From Melastoma dodecandrum (Eukaryota; Streptophyta; Magnoliopsida; Myrtales; Melastomataceae), in NCBI GenBank assembly GCA_029817715.1, contig JARUPY010000085.1, forward strand, positions 3,348,001 to 3,412,000: a stretch of 64,000 nt of DNA. Reading direction: 5' to 3'. The notes beneath the pieces are model-generated. The model made no database searches and was not told where the DNA came from. It saw only the letters and a list, made by a program, of their open reading frames with translations. Made by a program: the position numbers and the translations under genes. Below are positions 52,272-64,000 of this stretch, one piece after another (within the stretch, counting starts at the first letter, position 1; every line of letters starts with the position of its first letter).

Positions 52272-52455
52272 CGGAGAGGGGAGGAGATAGTTTTTGTTGT
52301 GGTGGTTGGTGGGTGGTGGTTTTGTTTGGTTCAGCTTCCGTTCATTTTATGCCTTGGACTTCTCTTAGGCGGAGTTTTAGAGGACACTCCTTATTTTTAT
52401 TTATCTGTCTAGTTGTCCAATGTAGCTGCTAAATATCATCCCTGCACTCCTAGCG

Positions 52456-52925
52456 AGGGAGGAATTAACGAAATTAGTTCGTAAAAGAGTCTCCTGAATT
52501 ATGGTTCTTGATTTCTAAATTTTTGAAATAAAATTTATCTGTTGCTAAAAAAGGTGATTTTTAATTTACGGAAAAATAGCGATTTCAAATTTAAATTTAA
52601 GAAGATTTAAACAAAATTTTTTAATTTTAACAAAATCGACTTTTCAAACCAAATTTGTGCGCGATGAGCAAAGTCATGGAGGGTTTATTTAAGTCCGTCT
52701 TAAATTAGAGTTTGAAACCACTACTTTATAGATATATATAAGGTCAATTGCAATTTTAATTAAAAGTACTTAAATCGCGGTTTGATATTACGACTTTTTC
52801 GTAAATTAAAAATCTTGATTTCAAACTGCGATTTATGGGCTGTATTTTGGGGATTGAGAAACTTATAACCGTAATTTGTAAATTTTTTTACGAACCAACG
52901 ATAATTTCGTACAATCCTCCTTAGA
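52456..52925. mobile_element. Possible degraded inverted-repeat element
   Basis: The flanks GGAGGAATTAACGAAATTA (from ~52459) and the reverse complement of TAATTTCGTACAATCCTCC (ending ~52920) match loosely. Both continue into TTCGTAAAA. The interior is AT-rich with several GATTTCAAA-type repeats. This fits an old MITE, but I could not define a target duplication. Confidence 0.4.
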
Positions 52926-54354
52926 ATACTAGTTTATCAAGATCCGTTTAAAAAAGTATTTCGCTTAATCCCCGACAAACGTTTCTCATATTTCACATAA
53001 CTATCTATTAGAAGTGCTCAACAAGTCCAACGATTTTTCATGGTGAAATCGTTATTTTAAACGGCCGAGTTACGAAACTTTTAGCATTATTCAAATATCT
53101 TGCTTCTCGTATCCGTATATGTAAGAAGAACATGTACAATTCGGATACATTCATTCATTGGCAGTGTACGGACTTATTGAATGACCTTACAATTCTTATG
53201 GGCAGGATTTTTTTTTTTCCCTTTAAGAATGTACTCGAGTTGGTACAGACAGAGATATCAGATGTTGATGGAGATTCCTTACATTGGCCACAGGCTATAC
53301 CCTTCCAATTGTTGCTGTTGAAAGAGATAGCCACCCTGACACGACCACATACGACCTTGGAGATTCTTTAGTTGCGGAAGAAAAGTTCAAGAGTTTACAA
53401 TAACTTAAGCCAACAAATGAAGAAAATGGGAAGTCATCCCGAGAATACGAAGACACTACAAAACTTGAAAGGGATTATCGAAAAATGTGGAGCAGTACTT
53501 TACTGTCGTAAGGACTTTAAAGAGTGAGTAAGTTTTGATCACGTTCATGCACCTCGCTAGAAATGCATAACAATGGGAGTGCACCTAGTAAATGGTGTGA
53601 CTGGCCAGATCGATTCTTGGGAGTCATCGAAGAAGGAACTAATGGAGTAGTTCACTCCTTATAACGTGAGTTGTATTGTGAAGGAAATCACGAAGAGCCT
53701 CAGACAATCCGACACTACGAGGAAGTATATAAAGAAGTTTGTCATGGACTTTCAAAAAAGTTGTTCAACTTCGTCGACATAGTTTGACAATGGGTACTAC
53801 TGTAGCTGAAACGACAAGGTTTACTGGGCTTGGGCTTAGTGGTTGTTGAGCAAATACTAATCTCATATCAGATAGAAACAAACATGTGCTAAGGTATATA
53901 ATATTTTGTAAGTTCTTTATTTATTGGCTAGCTTTTAGGTGAATAAATTCCGACCCATTTCTTTCTAGTTGTCACTTGGCACAAGTGATTTCAAATTATT
54001 ATCCATAAAAACATTTTTTATCTTTGCTACTTAAGGAAAAATTATGGATATAATAGATTGGGTAGCAAGTGATTTAAGATGTGTAAATAAAATTTTTCCT
54101 TTATTTTATCATAATGTATTAATTATTTTTCTTATTCTATGATTTAGGTTAATAGACGAAGAATGTGTAAGCCGACCACGGAGAGTTGGAAAGAAAAGAA
54201 TCTCTGTAATCCGACCCGGCACTCTACGGGTCGGACCTTAACACAAAAATAAGAAAAGACAGCGAAAAGCCCTAAATTCAAGTTTCCCAAATCCGAATTC
54301 GAATCAATTATTCGATCCACGTAAAAGAAAAACCCAACCTTTTTCGCTGTCCGA
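52926..54354. other. AT-rich intergenic DNA without recognisable genes
   Basis: Between ~53130 and 53820 the composition is more coding-like, with an open frame at 53132-53371, but stops interrupt every frame and I recognise no domain. It may be an old transposon remnant. Confidence 0.4.
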
Positions 54355-54897
54355 ATGTCGGCGGATACGGGGCCGAGAATGTCGTGGGAAGAGAGAGCCG
54401 AATCCGTCGAGGAGGAAGAAGAAGAGGAAGCGGAAGAAGCTGCCCCGCCTTACGATGATGAAGCTGAGGGCGGAACTCCCCTCAATTTCGACTTCCTTTC
54501 CATCATCTCCGAACACAAGATGGCCTCTGTTTGATTTCTTACTCCTTTCTCCCCTCTGTTTGTGCTATCTTCTCGTCGACTGATGACGACGATGATGATT
54601 TTGTCATGATGTTTCTGGTTTTCTTTTCCTGGGTATGTGGAGGAGCAGGATTATTACAAGATTTTGGAAGTGGATTACGACGCCACAGACGATACCATCC
54701 GATCCAATTACATCCGACTCGCCCTCGTAAAGTCTTCCTTTCCTGGAATTGTCGCTCTTTTTTCCCATCGAACTAGTTTTCTTTCTGTTGGTTTATGGGA
54801 GTTGAAATCGTTGGGTTTCCTTTTGTTGCTGGATTTTGATTTTGTTTGTAGAACTACTGGGCGGTAAGACAGGGAGATAACAGGGCACTTGTTCTTT

Positions 54898-56478
54898 TTG
54901 GAAAATATAGCATCAGTAGGTAATAATGAGAGCTTAAATGAAGAAGAATATCAAGACGAAAATGTTTGGATAATAACATAAAAATACTTAGACAATCACA
55001 TGAAAACAGAAAGATTTGAGTTTTTTGAGTTTTCCGAATGTTTTTGAATTTTCGATTTTCTGAATATTTTTTGGTTTTATCGAAGTTAGAGAGTTTGTGG
55101 AGAGGTTGAGAACTAAGACACCACTACTGCTACTGTTGCCATTCGGAGAAACTTAGAGACTCATGGATATAAGAAAGCTCAAAGTGTTTTTTACCTTCTT
55201 TTTGACTTGTTTTTCCCTTCTGATCGAGTGTTATTTATAATACAAGAATAGAAGAAAAACTAGGCTGCGGTTAAGCCACGTTGTCTGCGCTAACTTTTTT
55301 AAAAGTTATGAAAGCTATCCTATCAACTTTATAAAAAGTCGTAAAGTCTATGAGCTAAAAAAGTCATAATGGCTAAAGTTATCTTGTCATTTTCTGTCGA
55401 CCCCTTATCTTAAAGGTATCTTATCATCCTTCTGTGACAGTTTTGTCAAAAAGTATGTACAACCTTATCGCTAAAGAATCTCTGGTGGCCGACATCTTTT
55501 GAAAAATCTTCGTATGATCTTATCTTCAAAGAATCTTTTCTTTTTGTCACATCGTCACATGGGCGGCTTGAATATGTCTATGAGTTTCAATATGCACTCC
55601 ATCATTATTCGCACAACAGAATAAATTGGGATGAGTTGGCCCAAGAATTCTTAAGTTTGGTTGATCTACAAGACGAAAGCCCAGGACCATGATCAGACAC
55701 AGGCCCAGGACCATCCTCCAGCAATAAGCGACAAGACCATGATCCAGACAATCCGGACCCACATGGAAAACGTCCAAGAAATAATTAAAGACCAGCAAGC
55801 ACGCAATCATTCAAGCCGCCCATGTGACGATGTGACAAAAAGAAAAGATTCTTTGAAGATAAGATCATACGAAGATTTTTCAAAAGATGTCGGCCACCAG
55901 AGATTCTTTAGCGATAAGTTTTTACATACTTTTTGACAAAGCTGCCACAGAAGGACGATAAGATGCCTTGAAGATAAGGGGTCGGCAGAAAATGCCAAGA
56001 TAGCTTTAGCCTTTATGACTTTTTAGCTCATAGACTTTACGACTTTTTGTAAAGCTGATAGGATAGCTTTCATAACTTTTAGAAAAGTTAGCGCAGGCAA
56101 CGTGGCTTAACCGCAACCTAGTTTTTCTTCTCTTTTTGTACTATAAATACCCCTCGATCAGAAGGGGGAAAGACAAGTCGAAAAGAAGGCAAAAAAACAC
56201 TTTGAACTTTCTTACATCCATGAGTCTCTAAGTTTCTCCGAAGGGCAATAGTCGCGGTAGTGGTGTCTTAGTTCTCAACCTCCACAAACTTTCTACCTTC
56301 GATAAACACAAAAACATTCAGAAAACCAAAAATCCAAAAACATTCAGAGAACCCAAATCTTTCTGTTTTCATGTTATTGTCTAAGTATTTTCATGTTATT
56401 GTCCAAACATATTCGTCTTGATGTTCTTCATTTAACGTTTTATGCTCTCATTGTTACCTACTGATGATATATTTTCAA
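54898..56478. mobile_element. Large inverted repeat with outward-facing promoter-like arms
   Basis: Arms of ~675 bp (54898-55573 and 55809-56478) are reverse complements with moderate divergence, separated by ~235 bp. The right arm contains TATAAATA (56142-56149) followed by CT/GA-rich leader-like sequence. The left arm contains the same on the minus strand (55232-55239), so the promoters point outward. The arms could be LTRs or the intergenic promoter region of an integrated pararetrovirus in a head-to-head copy. No reverse transcriptase is visible in the window, so the family is unresolved. The whole block lies in intron 2 of the J-domain gene. Confidence 0.8.
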
Positions 56479-56649
56479 GTTATTTCTTATTCCTAAATAC
56501 TAAGCTCTGGTAATAGTTTTTCTATATTACTTCTCTATTTGGTTAAGGTATTTTCTTCAGGTATTTGTTTACTTAGTGCGGTAACGTCCTTTGGGCCGTA
56601 AAGCTACCGACAGGCTATAAGTGACTGCAATCGCCGTCGAAGTCAGGAG

Positions 56650-57110
56650 GGCTGTTAGGCAACAGGTCCAGGCATACTGGTTGTAGGTGAAAGGATAAGA
56701 CCTCCATTAAGGAGACGATGCTTGAGGAAGCCACCATTTCCAAAGAGTTGGAGGTTATATAGACATTTTATTAGGAGGTTATATAGACATTTTATTACTG
56801 AACTTCGTAGTAGGAAATTTGACCAACCTCCCTGGAATTGTCCTAAACAGGTTAAACGCATTTTGCATTATATCCAGTGGTTATGTATGTAGGTACATAG
56901 AGTATAAAACTACTAAAAGCATTCTCAACTAGATTAATGCAAATCTTGCATATGATCTTTCTACAGACCCAGATAGAAATTGGTATCTTTATCCTCATGA
57001 GGGTCGCTATCAACGTGGTTGGAAGAAGCTTTTAGAGCATGTTCATTATCGTAGGTTTCTTCTTTGGTATCGTAAACGGTTCCTATATTGGAACTCTTGT
57101 TAAAGTTTTC
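56650..57110 (+). other. Coding-like retroelement or pararetrovirus remnant downstream of the right arm
   Basis: Downstream of the right promoter-like arm, two blocks with protein-like composition rich in Trp, Tyr and Arg (~56724-56892 and ~56968-57102) read in one orientation. They are separated by stops in every frame. The first contains a 24-bp tandem duplication that is in frame. Position and composition suggest the degraded first coding region of the element that supplied the arms. I cannot match it to a named family. It is broken and cannot encode a product as it stands. Confidence 0.35.
56750..56797 (+). repeat. Perfect 24-bp tandem duplication
   Basis: GGAGGTTATATAGACATTTT plus ATTA occurs twice in a row (56750-56773 and 56774-56797). 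Confidence 0.92.
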
Positions 57111-57345
57111 CGTTCCACCCTTATTGTCTTCTCCTGTTTAAATTTATGTTTGATCATGTATTTCCGATCTTGTACGACTCACTGTCTTGTGTGCTGTCTT
57201 ATTCTGTAATATTTATCCTAATGAGTTGTTAGCCGATCGCGTATCCTGGATATATTTATCCTAATGACTCACTGTCACCCGGATAAGAAGAAGGACCAGT
57301 GCGAGGCAACTTCACGGTTCCAGGATATTAACGAGGCTTACCAGG

Positions 57346-58154
57346 GTTAGTTCTCCTCCTTTGTGTAATGTATCTATTCCCTTTGTTTTGGTTTGTGTTT
57401 GTTATTTATTTCGGAAGATGAAGTATTGGTTTTGTTCAAAGTGGCTGTCCTCCTGAATGGTGATAGGATATTCTTCTTTGAAACTTGCAGAGACTGTAAT
57501 TTGGCTGAGTTTTTGGGATTGAGGTTTGACAAACCCACTTCAATAGGCATTCCATTTCTGCCTTTGTAGGACACTTTTGTATGCATTGCTAATATTCTCC
57601 TGCCTGCAATGTAGTCATTTATCCAACCAATTGTGTTCATGCATAGTGCTTGCTATTGAGTTGGCTGCTTGTACAGTTGGGTTTTGCAGTTGTACTGGAG
57701 TACGCAATGCTTTTAACTTGTGTTTGAGGTTGACGTTATCAGGCCAAATAATGAGATTGGGCTGCCATCGCGATGATGATGCGACTCGTAGAAGTCTCGC
57801 GTGTCTACCATTTCACCAATCGATCATAGACACTCCCTACATTCCACGAAATTGTGCACCACAAATAAAGAGACCCGCGATCCCCCATTTGCCCCGACTT
57901 ATGGACTTTGGTAACGGAAAAATCACATTAATAGATTGGATTCGATGCTTACGTGCATATCATGCAACTTGGTTGAACTATACTTTTTCTCATGGTTTGT
58001 GCTCTGCTGGGTTAAAGTGAACTAAATGACACCTATGAGATGATGATTTTTTTTTGTATTGTCTTTATCATGTGGTCATAAAAAAGTTCAGAATATTGTG
58101 GCAGGGTGACATCAGACTTTTCGAGCATTTCGAAATAAGAGTTTTCCCAGGGTT
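57346..58154. other. J-domain gene intron 3, non-repetitive part
   Basis: Open frames occur on both strands (for example 57577-58020), but I recognise no domain in them. This is treated as intron sequence, possibly with old insertions. Confidence 0.4.
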
Positions 58155-58164
58155 GGGCCTCTTA

Positions 58165-59698
58165 GGAAGCGGCTAACGGTACGTGCACGTAACGGTTACG
58201 TAGTTTACTAATTAATACTAACGAAAAGTAGTAAATTTTACTAAAAGTTGACCGTTACTAACGAAGTCAATGCATATTTAGTAAAAAATGTAGTAAAATT
58301 TACTACTTTTCGGTCAACTTTTAGTAAAGTCAACGCAAACTTAGTAAAAAAGTATGGAAATTTTACTACTTTTTCATTGTTCATTCCGGTTTAAGTTTAC
58401 TACTTTTGCATTGACTTTACTAAAACATTTCCATTAGTAACGTCAACGCAGAATTAGTAAAAAATGTAGTAAAATTTACTCCTTTTTTTTACAAATTTTG
58501 CGTTGATTTTACTAATTTTTTTCGTATTTTAGTAAAGTCAAACCAGTTTTAGTAAAAAAAGGAGTAAATTTTACTACTTTTTTTATTAATTCTGCGTTGA
58601 CGTTATTAACGGAAATGTTTTAGTAAAGTCAGCGCAAGGTTAGTAAAAAAACGTAGTAAATTTTACTACTTTTTACTGTACGAATTATGCCGATAATTAG
58701 TAACCGTTTACTAATTCTGGTATTTTTTTTAATAAAAAACTCTTCCATTTAGTAAATTTTACTAATTTTGACATGTTTTTACAAAAAAAGTAGTAAACTG
58801 TTACTAAAAAATGAAGGTGTTTACTAACGAATTTAATAATTAGAACAGTGTTTTCGAACCTATTACGAACCTATTTATGTAGTGAAATTACCATTTTACC
58901 CCCGTTACTAATCAGTGAAATCCGAACCTATTTACTAACCTAATTTCTCCCCTGTAATGGGGGTAAATTGGTAATTTCACATCAAAAATAGGTTCGGAGT
59001 TAGGTTCTGAAACACTATTCAAATTAGTAAATTTGTTAGTAAACACTTTCATTTTTTAGTAACAGTTTACTACTTTTTTTAGTAAAAACAACTCAAAATT
59101 ATTAAAATTTACTAAGTGAAAGAGTTTTTTACTAAAAAAACACCAAAATTAGTAAACCGTTACTAATTATCGGCTTAATTCGTACAGTAAAAAGTAGTAA
59201 AATTTACTACGTTTTTTACTAACCTTGCGCTGACTTTACTAAAACATTTCCGTTAGTAACGTCAACGCAGAATTAGTAAAAAAAGTAATAAATTTTACTC
59301 CTTTTTTTTACTAAAACTGGTTTGACTTTACTAAAATACGAAAAAAATTAGTAAAGTCAACGCAAAATTTGTAAAAAAAGGAGTAAATTTTACTACTTTT
59401 TTTACTAATTCTACGTTGACGTTACTAACGGAAATGTTTTAGTAAAGTCAGCGCAAAAGTAGTAAACTTGAACTGGAATGAACAGTGAAAAAGTAGTAAA
59501 ATTTCCATACTTTTTTTACTAAGTTTGCGTTGACTTTACTAAAAGTTGACCGAAAAGTAGTAAATTTTATTACATTTTTTACTAAATATGCGTTGACTTC
59601 GTTAGTAACGGTCAACTTTTAGTAAAATTTACTACTTTTCGTTAGTATTAATTAGTAAACTACGTAACCGTTACGTGCACGTACCGTTAGCCGCTTCC
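58165..59698. mobile_element. 1,534-bp near-perfect palindromic foldback element with 10-bp target duplication
   Basis: The element reads almost the same on both strands from end to end, with its axis near 58931 and a spacer of only ~50 bp. Ends are GGAAGCGGCTAACGGTACG and its reverse complement. The flanks are identical decamers GGGCCTCTTA (58155-58164 and 59699-59708), a target duplication that fits Mutator-like insertion (9-11 bp). Each arm is made of recurring short blocks such as AGTAAATTTTACTAC, GTCAACGCA and AAACATTTCCGTTAGTAACG. There is no coding frame. The transcribed intron could fold into a hairpin of ~740 bp. Confidence 0.95.
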
Positions 59699-60423
59699 GG
59701 GCCTCTTATGCTAGTAGCTACACTGATTAATTGCTACGGGAATTCACACTAGTCTCGAACTGCATTTGACAGTTTCTGATCCTGAGAGCCGACATTTCTG
59801 GACTAATTTTTCATTCGGTTCAGCTATTGTATTGTGGCTGGCACACTGATGGCAATAATTTGGTTGACTAATACATAGGGAAGGCGTGTGTTATTTGACT
59901 TATCATCTGTAACCTTCATATATTGTCAGGCATCCCCTGTATGTTTTTGTTGTTTTTTATTTTTCTTTTTTTTTTTGGGGGGGGGGGGAGGGGTGGATTG
60001 AATGTTTACCATAGGCACATTGCTTATGTTTGCGCATCAAGGCTTCTAGAACGTGTTGCACCACAGCCTTTTGATGGCTTCTCCTGTGGCATTTTTTAGT
60101 TGGATTGTTGTCATTCTGTTTATGGTATGGTTTACTTGCGATATCTGTCTACGTTATGGCAAACTATATTAGGTTTTGATAGGTGTCATGCACTTGTTCG
60201 TCTTATATTAAGCAAAGGTAGTAGAAACTGTCGTCCCCGAAGATACTTCTTTCTCAGTTTCTTGTTTCCTGGGCAGTATTGAGTGATCCGGTGAAGCGGC
60301 AAGAGTACGACCAGAAAGGAATGTTTCATGTATAATTACCTCAACCGCTACAAAGGCTTCATTCTAACTGCAACGGCTTGGGGATCCGACAATCAATCTG
60401 GAGAGACAACCCTGTCTGTCTGA

Positions 60424-61362
60424 GGGAATTCTCTTATGTACGTAATTACATAGGGAACCTACATCCATTGAGCAGCCGAGTGTACATGTCCGGTAGCTTA
60501 GAGCTATACTCAACGGAACGCGACTATAGAGGCAGTCGAGACTGAGAATGTAGACTATACAAGCTGGGCGCTCGTGGTCCTTCTAGTCCACCTTGTAGTT
60601 TTTGTAAGGTCGGCCCTTATCTCACCCTACTGCCACTTCCGTCGATGACTTTTATCAGCCACTGCCAATCTTATTAATGCACATAGTAAAAAGAAGGGGG
60701 ATTCAAATGAGGAAATATAATACTATCGTGACTTCACTAGAATTTGTGCAGAGGATGATTTCACCTTTGCTAAAATATATATTTAGGGGGGGGAGGGATT
60801 GGAAAGCCAACAGAGAGCCACGTTAGCATCACGTTCTTATCACAACTCGTCCTCCGGGGCATTGGGACAAAGCTGCCTCCAGATCTGGCCGTGGGATCTT
60901 ATATCGAACGATCCGTCCGCCTTCGTTCCCCCCCCCCCCCAACTTCTCCACTAGCTGGTTCGCAGATTCATGAATGACGAGACTTTGTTTACTTCAAAAA
61001 TATTATTATCATTAATGTGAAAAAGTCCTACCGTCGGCTGTGTTTCGATTTTATCCAAGCATGAAAAATGTGAGCGCCGACAAATCAATCCCACGTCGAT
61101 CGAGGCCGACCCTTCTCCACCTATTTGTCATTTCTTTACTACCTTCAGTTGTGAATATCAATTTTTAATTTTTAATTTTTAACAAAACTTTGAAGTTTGA
61201 ATAAATTTAATGAAACTTTTTTAAAAAGAAAAGAAAAACAAAATTCAAAGAAATTCATATTCCTCATTGATTAAAGAAAGAACTTAACCATCATCTCCAA
61301 CTCGGCCTCTCTCGACAAAACCACCCTGAACAAAATCGAGGCGGCGACGTTAGCGGTCGGAG
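60424..61362. other. Intergenic DNA and promoter of the 14-3-3 gene
   Basis: A 13-bp C run lies at ~60928-60940 and a G-rich run near 60787. AT-rich sequence at ~61000-61260 is followed by a leader of ~60 bp with CTCGACAAAACC. No other gene is visible. Confidence 0.5.
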
Positions 61363-63330
<1,968 letters not shown>

Positions 63331-64000
63331 TGGTATGGATGGATGGGTTGGTGTGAGAAAGTGGATAAGCTGATAAAATGAGTCTTCGAAGATTTGCTTT
63401 CTCCTAGTGGAGGTGGGCTGGGAATGTCATTTATACACCAGGGACTGATTGATCAACTCTTGCTTCACGCAGATGCTTTCTTAAACCTTTTTGTTTCTTT
63501 TCTTCCATTGGTTTTAAGTTCTTGTGCGTTGTTACGACATGGATTGGGAGAACCTCTCCCTCTCCTCTGTGTGGGTAATGTAAAACAGCTACCTACTGTT
63601 TTGTTTTTCTTCCAATTTTATTCCACGGACAGTCAAACTAATCTGTCTGTATCGCCACTTTGACGCCATTAGACACTGGTCCAACATTTTTCATCTCTTA
63701 TCACCTCATATAAAAGTCCTCCCCTGGTGGATACAGGTGCCTCCAAACTGTGGCCCTGATCTGTGGCGCGCCAGTAGCGCAATTTTCTTAGTCTTGGGTG
63801 CTGCCCTTCATCCATTCGAGATACTTATCATTGCCACCGAGGATGGGCAGAGCGATCACTTCCAGAACCCTACATGGCCATTAAGAGCTATCATATCCGA
63901 AGATCTGCAATTGTTTCCCCAGCGACAGGGTGCGGAGTTGAGTAAAACTTACTCATATTCGTGATTTGCCTTGACATGTTGGGTCAGTGGTTCCAACAGT
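63331..64000. other. 3' flank of the 14-3-3 gene
   Basis: The 14-3-3 3' UTR likely extends to ~63620. From ~63690 the sequence is richer in GC, with CTGGCGCGCCAG-like symmetry near 63765 and an open frame at 63737-63964, but no domain is recognisable. It may be the start of another gene or repeat beyond the window. Confidence 0.4.

Larger units (their letters stand above)
54355..60335 (+). pseudogene. J-domain (DnaJ-like) gene, probably broken
   Basis: Four exons of a plant J-protein co-chaperone are recognisable. Exon 1 (54355-54528) encodes an acidic N-terminus (NFDFLSIISEHK). Exon 2 (54643-54726) encodes DYYKILEVDYDATDDT and IRSNYIRLAL. Exon 3 (to 57345) carries the HPD motif as HPDKKKDQCEATSRFQDINE. 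Exon 4 (60277-60335) reads VLSDPVKRQEYDQKGMFHV and then TAA. Two faults are visible. No acceptor gives the expected KW before HPD; a 16-bp direct repeat (57209-57224 and 57252-57267) sits there instead. After the TAA the family's C-terminal block (YLNRYKGFILT) continues in a frame shifted by one base up to a TGA at 60421-60423. Introns 2 and 3 hold large repeat insertions. A shortened functional product cannot be excluded. Confidence 0.72.

Noticed and set aside
51804..52412. 202-residue Gly/Arg-rich plus-strand open frame
   Set aside because: It is antisense to PGI exon 1, and its composition is explained by the Ser/Pro-rich transit peptide on the other strand.
53132..53371. 79-residue open frame in AT-rich intergenic DNA
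   Set aside because: No recognisable domain, and the coding-like composition breaks down with stops in every frame.
57577..58020. 147-residue plus-strand open frame inside the J-domain gene intron
   Set aside because: No domain recognised, and it lies between the conserved J-domain exons. More likely chance or an old insertion.
63737..63964. 75-residue open frame near the right edge
   Set aside because: Too little sequence and no recognisable motif to call a gene.

Overview
The window is plant nuclear DNA. Genes are split into many short exons by GT-AG introns, and the products are plant-specific: a GATA factor with TIFY and CCT domains, a NETWORKED actin-binding protein, plastid CRT-like, MSL and PGI proteins, and a PH-RhoGAP for ROP GTPases. 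Thirteen genes plus one eroding gene in 64 kb suggest a compact angiosperm genome, probably a eudicot. I cannot name the genus. No organellar, bacterial or rRNA block is visible.

Layout: 1-1253 (+) is the 3' end of a UPL1/UPL2-type HECT ubiquitin ligase. 1455-4313 (+) is a CRT-like plastid thiol transporter. 4.7-5.66 kb is repeat-like DNA. 5685-7864 (-) is a ZIM-like GATA factor and 8562-11467 (-) is NETWORKED 2. 12459-13407 (-) is a conserved plant protein of unknown function. 14.8-18.4 kb holds an orphan leader-like segment, a solo terminal-repeat arm and a 2.16-kb Mutator-like element. 18641-21085 (+) is argininosuccinate lyase and 22212-26484 (+) is an MSL2/MSL3 mechanosensitive channel. 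27104-27679 is a 576-bp MITE with a perfect 9-bp target duplication. 28079-32364 (-) is a UBP16-type deubiquitinase and 33424-34227 (-) a DUF7870-type membrane protein. 35042-44359 (-) is a 23-exon REN1-like PH-RhoGAP. 45027-47426 (+) is a conserved unknown and 48200-52271 (-) is plastid glucose-6-phosphate isomerase. 54355-60335 (+) is a J-domain gene that looks broken, with a large inverted repeat in one intron and a 1,534-bp near-perfect palindrome in another. 61363-63330 (+) is a 14-3-3 protein.

The gene models were built by hand from splice sites and known family motifs. For ten genes (CLT, GATA, NET2, ASL, MSL, UBP16, REN1-like, the 45-kb unknown, PGI and 14-3-3) the joined exons sum to an exact multiple of three. 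The genes do not form a pathway or cluster. Plastid-related products recur (CLT, ASL, MSL, PGI), as do ROP/actin products linked to tip growth (NET2, REN1-like), but this is ordinary for a plant genome.

The unusual material is in the transposon-derived DNA: a palindromic foldback element with a 10-bp target duplication inside an intron; two outward-facing promoter-like arms arranged as an inverted repeat; a probable Pack-MULE sharing its terminal motif with the nearby MITE; and a tandemly duplicated partial exon in the CRT-like gene. I found no evidence of a new defence or enzymatic system.
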